A stretch of DNA of 64,000 nt from Candidatus Scalindua sp. GTDB taxonomy: Bacteria; Planctomycetota; Brocadiia; Brocadiales; Scalinduaceae. Every line of letters begins with the position of its first letter. Positions within the stretch are counted from its first letter, which is position 1. The translations under genes and the position numbers were made by a program. The notes beneath the pieces were generated by a model. The model was not told the origin of the DNA and ran no database searches. It saw only the letters and a list, made by a program, of their open reading frames with translations. The DNA lies in the NCBI GenBank assembly GCA_021776915.1, contig JAIQZU010000006.1, forward strand, positions 90,259 to 154,258. Reading direction: 5' to 3'. Positions 41,941 through 50,322 of the stretch are shown piece by piece.

Positions 41941-43470
41941 CTAAGTTAAAATATATTGATATTTTTCTATGAGATTTGTTTCCTCAATATTATTCATTTT
42001 CTTGAAAAGAGAATAAGTTTCTGTGCCAAATTCATAAAAGCTACTATTTCGCACCACCGTTGTAAGCGATGAAGGCAAGCCTTTGATTTTTATTTTTACA
42101 TAGTTATCATAAATTGCTTCAGTCAAAGCTGAAAAATACTGATCTATTATATCCTTGGGTATAGTTATTTTTATTTCATTTTCAGTTTCTTCTTTAAAAA
42201 GGCTACGTGTTCTGAAAACTACTACAGGCATTATATGTTCGACATTATAGTTGACAACACGTCTAACGATTCGCTCGATTAATGCATCATCTCCTCTTGC
42301 TTCATTAATCTCTTTTCCTATAACAGAATTTTCTAGTTCTCCTGCAAATGCTTGTTTTTTGTAATCTCTTACTAGCTTTCTTTTATGAGTTTCCAAGCTG
42401 GGAATGATTTTCTCTTTTCTTATATTGTACAGTAATGGTATTAATTTTGAAACTGTCTTAGCAGTACTTATAGCTTTCTCTTTATCTTTTTCAATTCTTG
42501 CAATTAATTTAGAGAAAATTGTATAAATTGGTGAGCGTTGGTTAGTAAGTTTATAGATGTCTTTGTTTTTTGTAAAAAGACCTGTTGGAATGATTAGTCT
42601 TAATAAAGTTAATATGTGTACCTTCTCTATAGATCTATCAACAACCTCTCCATATCTATATTCAATTTGCATTTGTCCCTTGAATTTATCTGCGAAATCC
42701 TTAAATATATAATCTTGTAGCTCTTTTTTATATTTATTACCAAAGATGTCATCTGGTTTTACATTCTGAGTATCGTTATTAGCTTCAGCAATTAAAGTTC
42801 CCGCAGAATAAGAATCAAACTCATTGCTTAGGTCTTCTATCAGAGAATTAATTAAATTGATTTGAATTCTTATACGGGAATCCAAAAAGTAGCGAATATT
42901 TAATTCATTGAATTCTTTTTTATATTTATTATTTGTTAAAATGCAATTAATTATCTCTGATATTTTGTTATGTTTTACATAATTCAGAAAATCTATAATA
43001 TTATTTGAATCATTAAATGTTTCTTTAACAAAACGTTTGTATTCTTGAGATGTTATAGGTCTAATTTGTTCCTTATTAAAAAACAACTTTAGAAGAGTGA
43101 TTATTAAAATTATAAATCGAGTTTGATTACCATTTGTGAGACAGCATTCCTCATATTTTACAGTATTGCCTTTAATTCCTGTAATAGAGCTTGTCGTTAG
43201 GGAAATAATTACACCTGAATGGAGAAATCTAAACATATTATGGCTGTCAGTTAAAATACTATGTAATATGTGAAGATTAGTTTTTTTTAGTCCTGCATAC
43301 TCTCTAGGGTTACTTCCAGCCTCTGTATCTCTATATTCTAAAAACAATATTTCTTTAAAGGATACCTCTCCCATTATTGTTTTATTGTCAGAAGACTTAT
43401 AGAATTCTTCAGGAAAAGTTATTACTTCATTTTTAGTTGTTTCTATAATTTCGTTTATTATCTCACTCAT
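41941..43470 (-). CDS. AIPR-like protein (abortive phage infection family)
   Basis: A 509-residue cytoplasmic protein. Residues 79-120 carry the AIPR pattern: MFRFLHSGVIISLTTSSITG then CLTNGNQTRFIILI, in the position of the family's f-x-N-x-GI...NGxQT block. The rest is helical and Lys/Glu-rich. AIPR proteins act in abortive infection in lactococci and other bacteria; their chemistry is not well known. The start overlaps the HEPN stop by one base (TAATG), so the two are translationally coupled. Base composition is more AT-rich than in neighbouring genes. It is 509 residues, shorter than many AIPR members (about 550-650), mainly at the C-terminus. Confidence 0.7.
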   Translation of the reverse strand: MSEIINEIIETTKNEVITFPEEFYKSSDNKTIMGEVSFKEILFLEYRDTEAGSNPREYAGLKKTNLHILHSILTDSHNMFRFLHSGVIISLTTSSITGIKGNTVKYEECCLTNGNQTRFIILIITLLKLFFNKEQIRPITSQEYKRFVKETFNDSNNIIDFLNYVKHNKISEIINCILTNNKYKKEFNELNIRYFLDSRIRIQINLINSLIEDLSNEFDSYSAGTLIAEANNDTQNVKPDDIFGNKYKKELQDYIFKDFADKFKGQMQIEYRYGEVVDRSIEKVHILTLLRLIIPTGLFTKNKDIYKLTNQRSPIYTIFSKLIARIEKDKEKAISTAKTVSKLIPLLYNIRKEKIIPSLETHKRKLVRDYKKQAFAGELENSVIGKEINEARGDDALIERIVRRVVNYNVEHIMPVVVFRTRSLFKEETENEIKITIPKDIIDQYFSALTEAIYDNYVKIKIKGLPSSLTTVVRNSSFYEFGTETYSLFKKMNNIEETNLIEKYQYILT

Positions 43471-44078
43471 TATAAATCTTTCTTCATGGTTGCTGACATG
43501 ATACTGAAGTTATGGATCAATTTTTCAAAATACTTTCCAGAGCTTTTTATTAGGAATTTTCCAGGAGCCATAAACACAGAGTATTTATAATTATTTATAT
43601 ATTCTTGTTGAAGTTTTCTCTTTGAAAATTCAGAATAATGTACAAGATAATTTCTCAACTTATATACTGTTTGAGTTTTCTTAATTTGTTCATTAGTCAG
43701 TTTTTTAAATAAATTATAATTATCTGTAATAAAAGTCCTAAAGAAGGTTTTCGATTTATCAATATCATGAAAATCTCTATAAACATTTGAAAATAATATT
43801 GATTTTATAATTTTTCGATTCAATACTGAGTTACAAGGCAATTCTAATTCTTCTATTAGCTTACTTTTGTCCATTTCAATCAAGTAAATTACCTCTGCTT
43901 CAAGAAATTTTTCCCAATAAGCACAAGCTCTTAGTAATAATCCTTCAATAACTATTGTTTTCTCTGTTGAATTCAATAATTCTGTCTTTAGTTCAATTAG
44001 TTTCAAACCATATTTTATACTCTCTTCAATGTTTTGTTCTAATTGGACGTGATTTTTTAGGATTATATTTTTAGACAA
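43470..44078 (-). CDS. HEPN-domain putative RNase (R-x4-H)
   Basis: A 202-residue helical protein. Residues 139-150 read YKLRNYLVHYSE, with R142-N-Y-L-V-H147, the R-x4-6-H catalytic motif of HEPN RNases, placed at the end of a helix as in RiboL-PSP-HEPN and related families. N-terminal helices (QLEQNIEESIKYGLKLIEL, LLRACAYWEKFLEAEVIYL) fit that fold. HEPN RNases cut RNA in toxin-antitoxin, abortive infection and CRISPR accessory systems. First gene of the HEPN-AIPR operon. No antitoxin-like small partner (MNT) is present. Confidence 0.75.
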   Translation of the reverse strand: MSKNIILKNHVQLEQNIEESIKYGLKLIELKTELLNSTEKTIVIEGLLLRACAYWEKFLEAEVIYLIEMDKSKLIEELELPCNSVLNRKIIKSILFSNVYRDFHDIDKSKTFFRTFITDNYNLFKKLTNEQIKKTQTVYKLRNYLVHYSEFSKRKLQQEYINNYKYSVFMAPGKFLIKSSGKYFEKLIHNFSIMSATMKKDL

Positions 44079-44226
44079 TTATTATCCTGAATAAAGTGCG
44101 CAAAAATCTGAGCAGCTAACAAGTTCTTCTACAGTTTCCTTATAGTAACGGATTTTATAGTATATCTGAATTGTTTCAAGTGTATTCTTAATAGTCACCT
44201 GGCTGTATAGTATCTATTTATATAGA

Positions 44227-44323
44227 ACCTAAATTGAGCGATTTAATATTATATGCCATTGTAGCCGAAGGCGTTAGCCTGCGTTTCTCAGCATTTGGTG
44301 TGATCACGTAAGTTACGCAACCT
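44227..44323. mobile_element. MITE-like element, copy 2, right end missing
   Basis: Starts ACCTAAATTGAGCGATTT, shares ATGCC-TTGTAGCC, GTTAGCCTGCGTTT and ACGTAAGTTACGCAACC with the complete copy at 5979-6109, then stops before the right terminal repeat; the right side is the 22-bp inverted repeat instead. Confidence 0.7.
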
Positions 44324-44324
44324 C

Positions 44325-44346
44325 ACAGAGCTAAGCTCAGCTTTGT
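44325..44346 (-). repeat. right 22-bp inverted repeat of the HEPN-AIPR module
   Basis: Reads ACAGAGCTAAGC-TCAGCTTTGT, exact reverse complement of 41556-41577. Spans from repeat to repeat about 2.8 kb and encloses both coding regions. Confidence 0.8.
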
Positions 44347-44381
44347 CAATTCCTCAATATTATGATTCAGACTCGTTCGGG

Positions 44382-46304
44382 TTAAGACTTGTTTTTTCCT
44401 CTCCGGTATTTTTCATGTGATTTCGGGACTATTTTATTGCCGTGTTTTGTCTGTTGATGTGATTCTTTCTTGTCAGGGCCGAGAAGCCTTTTCAGTAGAT
44501 CCGGCCTTTTAGTTTCAGTGAGTCTCTTCCTTATCCAGTCCCGATTCTCTTTCTTGTACCAGAAGAAGAAACGGTACTGATCCATCTTTTCCTGTTTTGA
44601 TTTCGGTGTATAGTATTTCTTTAAAGTATATGGATGAAGGCCGGAATAGTACATGACGGTGGCTACTGTCATAGGCGTGGGCGTAAAGTCCTGTACGTGT
44701 TCTAGTCTGAAACCGAGTTCTTTCGTTTCTACTGCAAGGGTTGCCATGTCTTCTTCATTACAGCCGGGGTGGCCGGAAATGAAGTAAGGAACAAGCTGCT
44801 GATTGAGCTCGTATTTCTTGTCGATATTATCAAACTGTTTTTTGAATTCTTTAAAATGATCGAATGATGGTTTTCTCATTATTTTGAGAATACCGGCAGA
44901 CGTATGTTCCGGCGCCACTTTCAGTCTTCCGGAAACATGCCGGGTCAGAAGTTGTACTATATAATCGTAAATGGACGCATCTGCTTTTTTGTTAAAACTT
45001 CTTGTTAAAAGATCGTGCCGGATTCCGCTTCCGACAAATGCCTTCTTTACCTTTGGGTGCGCATCTACTTTTCGGTAGATTTCGGTTATTTGAGAATGGT
45101 TTGTGTCCAGATTGCTGCAAACTACCGGATGGATACAGGAAGGAGCGATGCATTTGTCACATACCTCCTGCACAACGCCCTTCATTTTGTACATGTTTGC
45201 AGACGGGCCGCCGAGGTCGGAAATGTAGCCTTTGAAACCTGGCATCTTGACCACCTGCTCTACCTCGTTCAAGATAGATTTTGGTGAGCGGCTTGCAATG
45301 AATTTTCCCTGATGTGCAGAAATAGTACAAAAACTGCATCCTCCAAAGCACCCACGATGCATGTTTATAGAGAACTTAATCATCTCGTAAGCAGGAATAG
45401 CGCCGCGTTTTTTGTATTTCGGATGAGGAAGTCTTGTATAGGGCAGGTCAAAGGCGGCGTCAATTTCCTTTTCGGTCATCGTCTGAAAAGGAGGATTTAT
45501 AATCACTGTTTTCTCTGAAATGCCCTGAACAATCCTGTTTGCAGAAACCTTATTTGATTCCTGCTCTACCTGTTTGAAATTTGCCGCAAAGGCTTTTTTG
45601 TCTTCCAGACAATCCTGATGAGAATTGATTGTAATATCTTTCCAGTTCTTATTCTTTGGAATACCTTCGCTTTGATCCCGGATATAGGCTGTCTGCCTGA
45701 CCATAGTCAGTTGATGAAAGGGTACTCCTTTTTTCAGAAGCTTGAGGATTTCTTTCAGGGCCTGTTCTCCCATTCCGTAAACTAATAAATCTGCGCCGCT
45801 TGTTTCGAGAATAGAAGGCATCAGCTTGTCAGACCAGTAATCATAGTGAGTGACCCTTCTTAAAGAAGCCTCTATGCCTCCAATTATGACCGGTGTGTCG
45901 GGATAGATGGATTTCAGGATTTTTGAGTATGTGGCAACTGCATAATCCGGCCGGAAACCGGCTTCCCCTCCGGGAGTATAAGCATCAGTAGAGCGAAGTC
46001 TTTTGTTGACTGTGTAGTGATTTACCATGGAGTCCATACAGCCTGAGGTTACTCCAAAGAAATGTTTTGGCTTACCAAGTTTTCTGAAATCACGCAGATC
46101 GTCCTGCCAGTTAGGTTGCGGAACGATGGCTACCCTGTAACCTTCATTTTCGATAATTCTGCCGATTACGGCAGGCCCGAATGCCGGATGGTCAACGTAG
46201 GCATCACCGGAAATGAGAATAACATCAAGCTCATTCCATCCTCGCATTTCCACTTCCTTTTTTGTAGTAGGAAGCCATCTGGTTATATCCTGTAGTATTT
46301 TCAC
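44382..46304 (-). CDS. ygiQ: YgiQ-family radical SAM protein
   Basis: A 640-residue protein with a B12-binding-like N-terminal domain (VILISGDAYVDHPAFGPAVI, CMDSMVNHYTVNKRLR), radical SAM motif C319-x3-C323-x2-C326 (RGCFGGCSFCTIS), ISDLGGPSANMYKMKG and a C-terminal domain (FTPTPMTVATVMYYSG). It is the UPF0313/YgiQ family, reaction unknown. Ends in a basic tail. Its start overlaps the DUF2062 stop by four bases. Confidence 0.94.
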   Translation of the reverse strand: MKILQDITRWLPTTKKEVEMRGWNELDVILISGDAYVDHPAFGPAVIGRIIENEGYRVAIVPQPNWQDDLRDFRKLGKPKHFFGVTSGCMDSMVNHYTVNKRLRSTDAYTPGGEAGFRPDYAVATYSKILKSIYPDTPVIIGGIEASLRRVTHYDYWSDKLMPSILETSGADLLVYGMGEQALKEILKLLKKGVPFHQLTMVRQTAYIRDQSEGIPKNKNWKDITINSHQDCLEDKKAFAANFKQVEQESNKVSANRIVQGISEKTVIINPPFQTMTEKEIDAAFDLPYTRLPHPKYKKRGAIPAYEMIKFSINMHRGCFGGCSFCTISAHQGKFIASRSPKSILNEVEQVVKMPGFKGYISDLGGPSANMYKMKGVVQEVCDKCIAPSCIHPVVCSNLDTNHSQITEIYRKVDAHPKVKKAFVGSGIRHDLLTRSFNKKADASIYDYIVQLLTRHVSGRLKVAPEHTSAGILKIMRKPSFDHFKEFKKQFDNIDKKYELNQQLVPYFISGHPGCNEEDMATLAVETKELGFRLEHVQDFTPTPMTVATVMYYSGLHPYTLKKYYTPKSKQEKMDQYRFFFWYKKENRDWIRKRLTETKRPDLLKRLLGPDKKESHQQTKHGNKIVPKSHEKYRRGKNKS

Positions 46305-46819
46305 TTTCTTAATCTTGCCTTACGATATGTTTTTACAATTTTCACTGTTAAAAAGTATGAAGCGCCGCCTGCAATAAAACCAACAATTACTCCTCCAAGC
46401 AGTAAATGGACAAAAATTTTCCTGCCTAAAGTATTCATGATTTGAAACTGATGATATATTTCCCAGAAATCCAGGGCAATTAATTTGTGTGTAATTTTAT
46501 TTATTATTTGGTGAGCGTCTCTCTCTTCAGGCCCGGGTAAAAGGTATTTTCCCACCTTGTAAGTAAAAATATAAATTGGTAGAAACGTTAATGGATTGGT
46601 AATCCATACTGCAGCCATTGCTGCCGGCCTGCTAGCAAACATTAATGTTGCAAAGAAAATTGCAATTAACATTTGAAAACCCATTAATGGAGAAAATCCA
46701 ACAAATATTCCTATTGCGATTCCCAGACCAATTGCTTCGGGAGATCCACGCAGCATAATAAGCCACGGGATAAACCGGCGTATCTTTAAATGGATAAGTC
46801 TGATTTTATCATTAAACAT
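46301..46819 (-). CDS. DUF2062 membrane protein
   Basis: A 172-residue protein with three or so membrane helices: IGLGIAIGIFVGFSPLMGFQ is the DUF2062 signature, followed by ITNPLTFLPIYIFTYKVGKY. Cytoplasmic N-terminus, inner membrane. Translationally coupled to the YgiQ gene. Confidence 0.9.
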   Translation of the reverse strand: MFNDKIRLIHLKIRRFIPWLIMLRGSPEAIGLGIAIGIFVGFSPLMGFQMLIAIFFATLMFASRPAAMAAVWITNPLTFLPIYIFTYKVGKYLLPGPEERDAHQIINKITHKLIALDFWEIYHQFQIMNTLGRKIFVHLLLGGVIVGFIAGGASYFLTVKIVKTYRKARLRK

Positions 46820-47337
46820 ACGGAGAGCTGATTCTGGTGTATCATCGTAAATAAACTATGAGACATTATGTTGAGAAGTGCGCTTTGCCATTGATCATTT
46901 TTCAACAATTTTTGTAACAATAAGAAGAAATTATTATAGTAAAAAGACTGTAAATTACAAAGTGGTATTAAATAATCGCCTCTTTAAAGAAAATTTCACG
47001 TTTACCTTCAATTCTGTTAAATTAATTACATTCGGAAAAGAATGAGAACCTACTGAGTATAAACAAAAACTATGGCATTTTGGAATAATAAAATCGAGTC
47101 ATAATCTCCTTGTAAGAGAAATAACGATGATTGCTTGCACAAAAATAGACTTGAATTAGCGTTTAAGCACCGTTAAGATAATCCTTCAATAAAGCTTGAG
47201 ACTAATTCCATGTCATTGGAGAACAAAATCTGAAGAAGCAGCCCCTCAACTTTCTTCCTGTGAATCAGCATAACGAGCAGCGTATTTTATTATAAAATGA
47301 TGTTTCTCTATGTTGAAAATAAGTTCGTGAGATAATT
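46820..47337. other. gene-free stretch
   Basis: AT-rich intergenic DNA between a minus-strand and a plus-strand gene; nothing recognised apart from a likely promoter region for the TPR gene. Confidence 0.45.
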
Positions 47338-48429
47338 ATGCATTGGATTACGATATTGGGTATTGTCTTAATTGCTGCAGGAACTATTCTGACCTGCTTT
47401 GGTCAGAATATCATGAGCAGATTTGTCGACAAACACCTTTATCAGAGCATAAGTGAGAAAACCTCCCGGATTGATGAACTGGTAAACGGCAAGAATGAAC
47501 TGCTCGTCAGGGTTGACGAATACCAAAAAAGACTATCCGAAAAAGACGAAATTATACAACAGCTAGAAGCTCAGGTTGACAATATAAATATACCTACCCC
47601 GGAGTCGCTTGCTGAGGAACAAATAGAAACCGGTACTCAGGTTATTCCTGAAAGGGATTTAAGTGATTTAATAGCACAGGCCAGAAGTCTTTGCAATGAA
47701 GGAAAATATGATGAAGCATATAAAATTGCAGATGAATTAAGGCGAAAGAATCCTGATTTTGGGCAGGCATATTTCGTTCTTGGGACGATCGAAATGTGCA
47801 AAGAACGCTATAGTAAAGGGGCAGAACTGTTAAATCGGGCCATTGTCCTTAAGCTGCCCAACGAGGATACGGCATGGGCCTTTCATAATCTGGGAATGGT
47901 GTCGTTACGAAAAAAGGATTATGAAAAGGCAAAAGAATTTCTTGAGAAGGCGGTTGAGTTGAATTCCAATATGGAGAAAAGCAAGAGTGCGCTCAAGTTA
48001 CTCAACAACTATTTGCAGACAAATTACAGCGTTACTCAGGTCAGGAACCTCTACAATGAAGGTAAGTATGATGATGCCTATAGAATTGCGGATAGTCTTA
48101 GGGAAAAGAACCCCGGACTAGGTTTGGCGTATTATATTCTTGGTACGATTGAGATGCTCAGGGAGCACTATGATAAGGGGGAAGAACTGTTAAATCAGGC
48201 TATTAAGCTTAAGTTGTCCAACGAGGATATGGCATGGGCTTTTCATAATCTTGGAATTTCCTCGCTTCGAAAGAAGGATTACGAAAAGGCAAGAGGATTC
48301 CTTGAAAAGGCGGTTGAGTTGAATTCTAATATGGAGGAAAGCACGAAGACTCTCGAATCGCTCGATGATTTGCAAGAAAAAGAAGGGAATGATAAGGAGG
48401 AAGGAGAGGCAGTTGGCAGTGGACGGTAA
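47338..48429 (+). CDS. membrane-anchored TPR protein with duplicated TPR block
   Basis: A 363-residue protein with an N-terminal helix (ITILGIVLIAAGTILTCFGQ), a coiled coil (about 40-85) and two near-identical blocks of about 105 residues, 117-221 and 236-340. Each block reads ...NEGKYDEAYKIADELRRKNP...FHNLGMVSLRKKDYEKAKEF. The two blocks match in both protein and DNA, about 357 bases apart, so the duplication is recent. TPR blocks are protein-binding scaffolds. C-terminus ends in an acidic low-complexity run. Function not known. Confidence 0.8.
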   Translation: MHWITILGIVLIAAGTILTCFGQNIMSRFVDKHLYQSISEKTSRIDELVNGKNELLVRVDEYQKRLSEKDEIIQQLEAQVDNINIPTPESLAEEQIETGTQVIPERDLSDLIAQARSLCNEGKYDEAYKIADELRRKNPDFGQAYFVLGTIEMCKERYSKGAELLNRAIVLKLPNEDTAWAFHNLGMVSLRKKDYEKAKEFLEKAVELNSNMEKSKSALKLLNNYLQTNYSVTQVRNLYNEGKYDDAYRIADSLREKNPGLGLAYYILGTIEMLREHYDKGEELLNQAIKLKLSNEDMAWAFHNLGISSLRKKDYEKARGFLEKAVELNSNMEESTKTLESLDDLQEKEGNDKEEGEAVGSGR

Positions 48430-48513
48430 GATGGAAGCAAGAAGCCATGAATCATTTGCTATTAGTTTTATCTTTTTCTGTATTCCCGCCAAAAGGCATG
48501 TCGGGCAGGCATC

Positions 48514-48562
48514 AGTATAAATCCGTGGCAAACTTTTTTTCTCTCTGTGTACCCGGTGGTTA
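48514..48562. repeat. dispersed ATCCGTGG...CTCTCTGTG repeat, copy 2
   Basis: AAATCCGTGGCAAACTTTTTTTCTCTCTGTG, diverged copy of the element at 39621-39694; a CCGCC...GGCATGTCGGGCAGG hairpin lies just before it (48486-48512). Confidence 0.5.
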
Positions 48563-48572
48563 AACGACATTT

Positions 48573-49547
48573 ATGACAAAGATATTAAATAATCATGTCC
48601 TGGCGGCAGATGTAGGTGGCACAAATACTCGAATGGCCATCGTAACCGGGAATGGAGATATCCATACGCTCTTAAAAAAACCTACACATTGTAAAAATGG
48701 CCGGGACGAGATGATCAGGTTTATTGTTCATTTTGCAAGAGAAGTAATTGGAAAATCAAACCTTCCGGAAGAGAAGATATGTGGGATGGGGATTGGTTTT
48801 CCAGGTCCTTTAAACGCTGAGACCGGTACAATATTCAACCCTCCTAATTTAAATGGCTGGGATAACGTTCCTTTAAAGGATATTCTCGAAAAAGAGATGA
48901 AAGTGCCTGTTGCAATTGAGAATGACGCAAATGCAGCAGCACTTGGTGAATGGTGGAAGGGTGCAGGGTCAGGGACAAGCAGCTTATTTTGCATCACTCT
49001 GGGTACTGGTGTGGGGGGAGGTATGGTTCTGGATGGAAAAGTCTGGCACGGTGCATCATCAATAGCGGGTGAAATAGGGCATACTACCGTTATAAGAGAT
49101 GGAATAAAATGTACATGCGGAAACACAGGATGCCTTGAAATATACACCTGTTCCGGAGGTATTTTAAAAAGAGTAAATGACGCATTATTGAAAGAACGAG
49201 ATAATGGTAAATTCCAGCTACTTACTAACCTTAAACAGATAGATCAAATGGTAATGCAGGGCAATGAAGTTGTCCTGAAGATTATTAAGGAAACCGGAGT
49301 TATTCTGGGCATTGCAATAGCTAATCTTGCAAACCTTTTGAATCCGGAAATGGTTGTTCTGTTTGGTGGGGTAACTAATCTGGGTGCAAATCTTATTGAG
49401 CCCTTGAAGGAAGAAGTTAAAAGGAGGGCATTTAAAAAGGCAACTGACGCTCTAAGGATAGAATTGTCAAGACTGGGTGATAATAGCGGAATACTCGGTG
49501 CGGCAAGAAATATTCTTTCAAAATTGCAAAATCAGACAAAATCTTGA
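48573..49547 (+). CDS. ROK-family glucokinase
   Basis: A 324-residue sugar kinase: N-terminal ATP motif ADVGGTNTRMAIV, sugar site EIGHTTV, zinc motif CTCGNTGCLE, and GTGVGGGMVLDGKVWHGAS. These are diagnostic for ROK kinases, most likely glucokinase. It phosphorylates a hexose in the cytoplasm. Single gene; perhaps supplies precursors for the polysaccharide locus downstream (inference). Confidence 0.93.
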   Translation: MTKILNNHVLAADVGGTNTRMAIVTGNGDIHTLLKKPTHCKNGRDEMIRFIVHFAREVIGKSNLPEEKICGMGIGFPGPLNAETGTIFNPPNLNGWDNVPLKDILEKEMKVPVAIENDANAAALGEWWKGAGSGTSSLFCITLGTGVGGGMVLDGKVWHGASSIAGEIGHTTVIRDGIKCTCGNTGCLEIYTCSGGILKRVNDALLKERDNGKFQLLTNLKQIDQMVMQGNEVVLKIIKETGVILGIAIANLANLLNPEMVVLFGGVTNLGANLIEPLKEEVKRRAFKKATDALRIELSRLGDNSGILGAARNILSKLQNQTKS

Positions 49548-49600
49548 ATGATTCCGGGATTTGAAATATTGCATTTCTGATATTATGTAGAGTATGTTCT

Positions 49601-50023
49601 CTAACCGGTTACATTGAAAACTTTGGTTAATCTGGAGATTCTCTGGATGTGACGTTTGAGGTTTGTGTCGGTTTCTTCCAGTCGGCGGGTGAGTGTTTCA
49701 AGTATTGTTCTCATAAATTTTATGTTATTTGAGAGATTGTATTCAAATGTCTTTTTATCCATAGTATGAACCTTGCAATCCGTAAAGGCTATTGCTGTGG
49801 CGCTTCGTTTATTTCCGGATATTAAAGACATCTCTCCAAAGAAATCACCTTCGTCAAGTGTTGCCAGTGTTGCTTCCGTATCTCCAACTTTTTTTACTAT
49901 TTTGACCCTTCCTGAATCAATGAAATACATTTCCTGTGCACCTTCGTCCAGTTCTTTAAAGATAACATCTCCCTCTTTGAAATGAATTTTCTTTTCAGTG
50001 TATAACAAACCTTTTATACCCAT
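49601..50023 (-). CDS. cyclic nucleotide-binding domain protein
   Basis: A 140-residue protein made of one cNMP-binding domain: FKEGDVIFKELDEGAQEMYF, GEMSLISGNKRSATAIA is the phosphate-binding cassette. No DNA-binding helix-turn-helix follows, only a C-terminal helix. So it is a stand-alone cNMP sensor or a protein-partner module, and does not look like a Crp regulator. It faces the sensor kinase at 50323 divergently. Confidence 0.88.
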   Translation of the reverse strand: MGIKGLLYTEKKIHFKEGDVIFKELDEGAQEMYFIDSGRVKIVKKVGDTEATLATLDEGDFFGEMSLISGNKRSATAIAFTDCKVHTMDKKTFEYNLSNNIKFMRTILETLTRRLEETDTNLKRHIQRISRLTKVFNVTG

Positions 50024-50322
50024 CTTTCTGAATAGCCCGGTAACTCCCGAATAATATTGAAATAAAATACTACGAATTATTTTATATTAATTGCTTATAA
50101 GCCAATTTTGACAGTATTCTATTAATTTTATCATGGTGTGTCAATATAGAATTACTCATCGAAACGTGAACAGGGAAAAACCATTTTTGAAATTCTAAAT
50201 TATAGCATCTTACATTATTTTATTGATATCCTTGACGCTTTATTTAGAATGCACATAGTAAGTTTTGTCAATTCAACGTATTACATGAGATTTACCTTTA
50301 TGTATAAGAAGTTTGAAAAAAA

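Larger units (their letters stand above)
44079..44381. other. promoter-side flank of the HEPN-AIPR module
   Basis: No gene. Holds the partial MITE copy (44227-44323), immediately followed by the right 22-bp repeat (44325-44346). No strong sigma-70 promoter recognised for the minus-strand HEPN gene. Confidence 0.5.
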
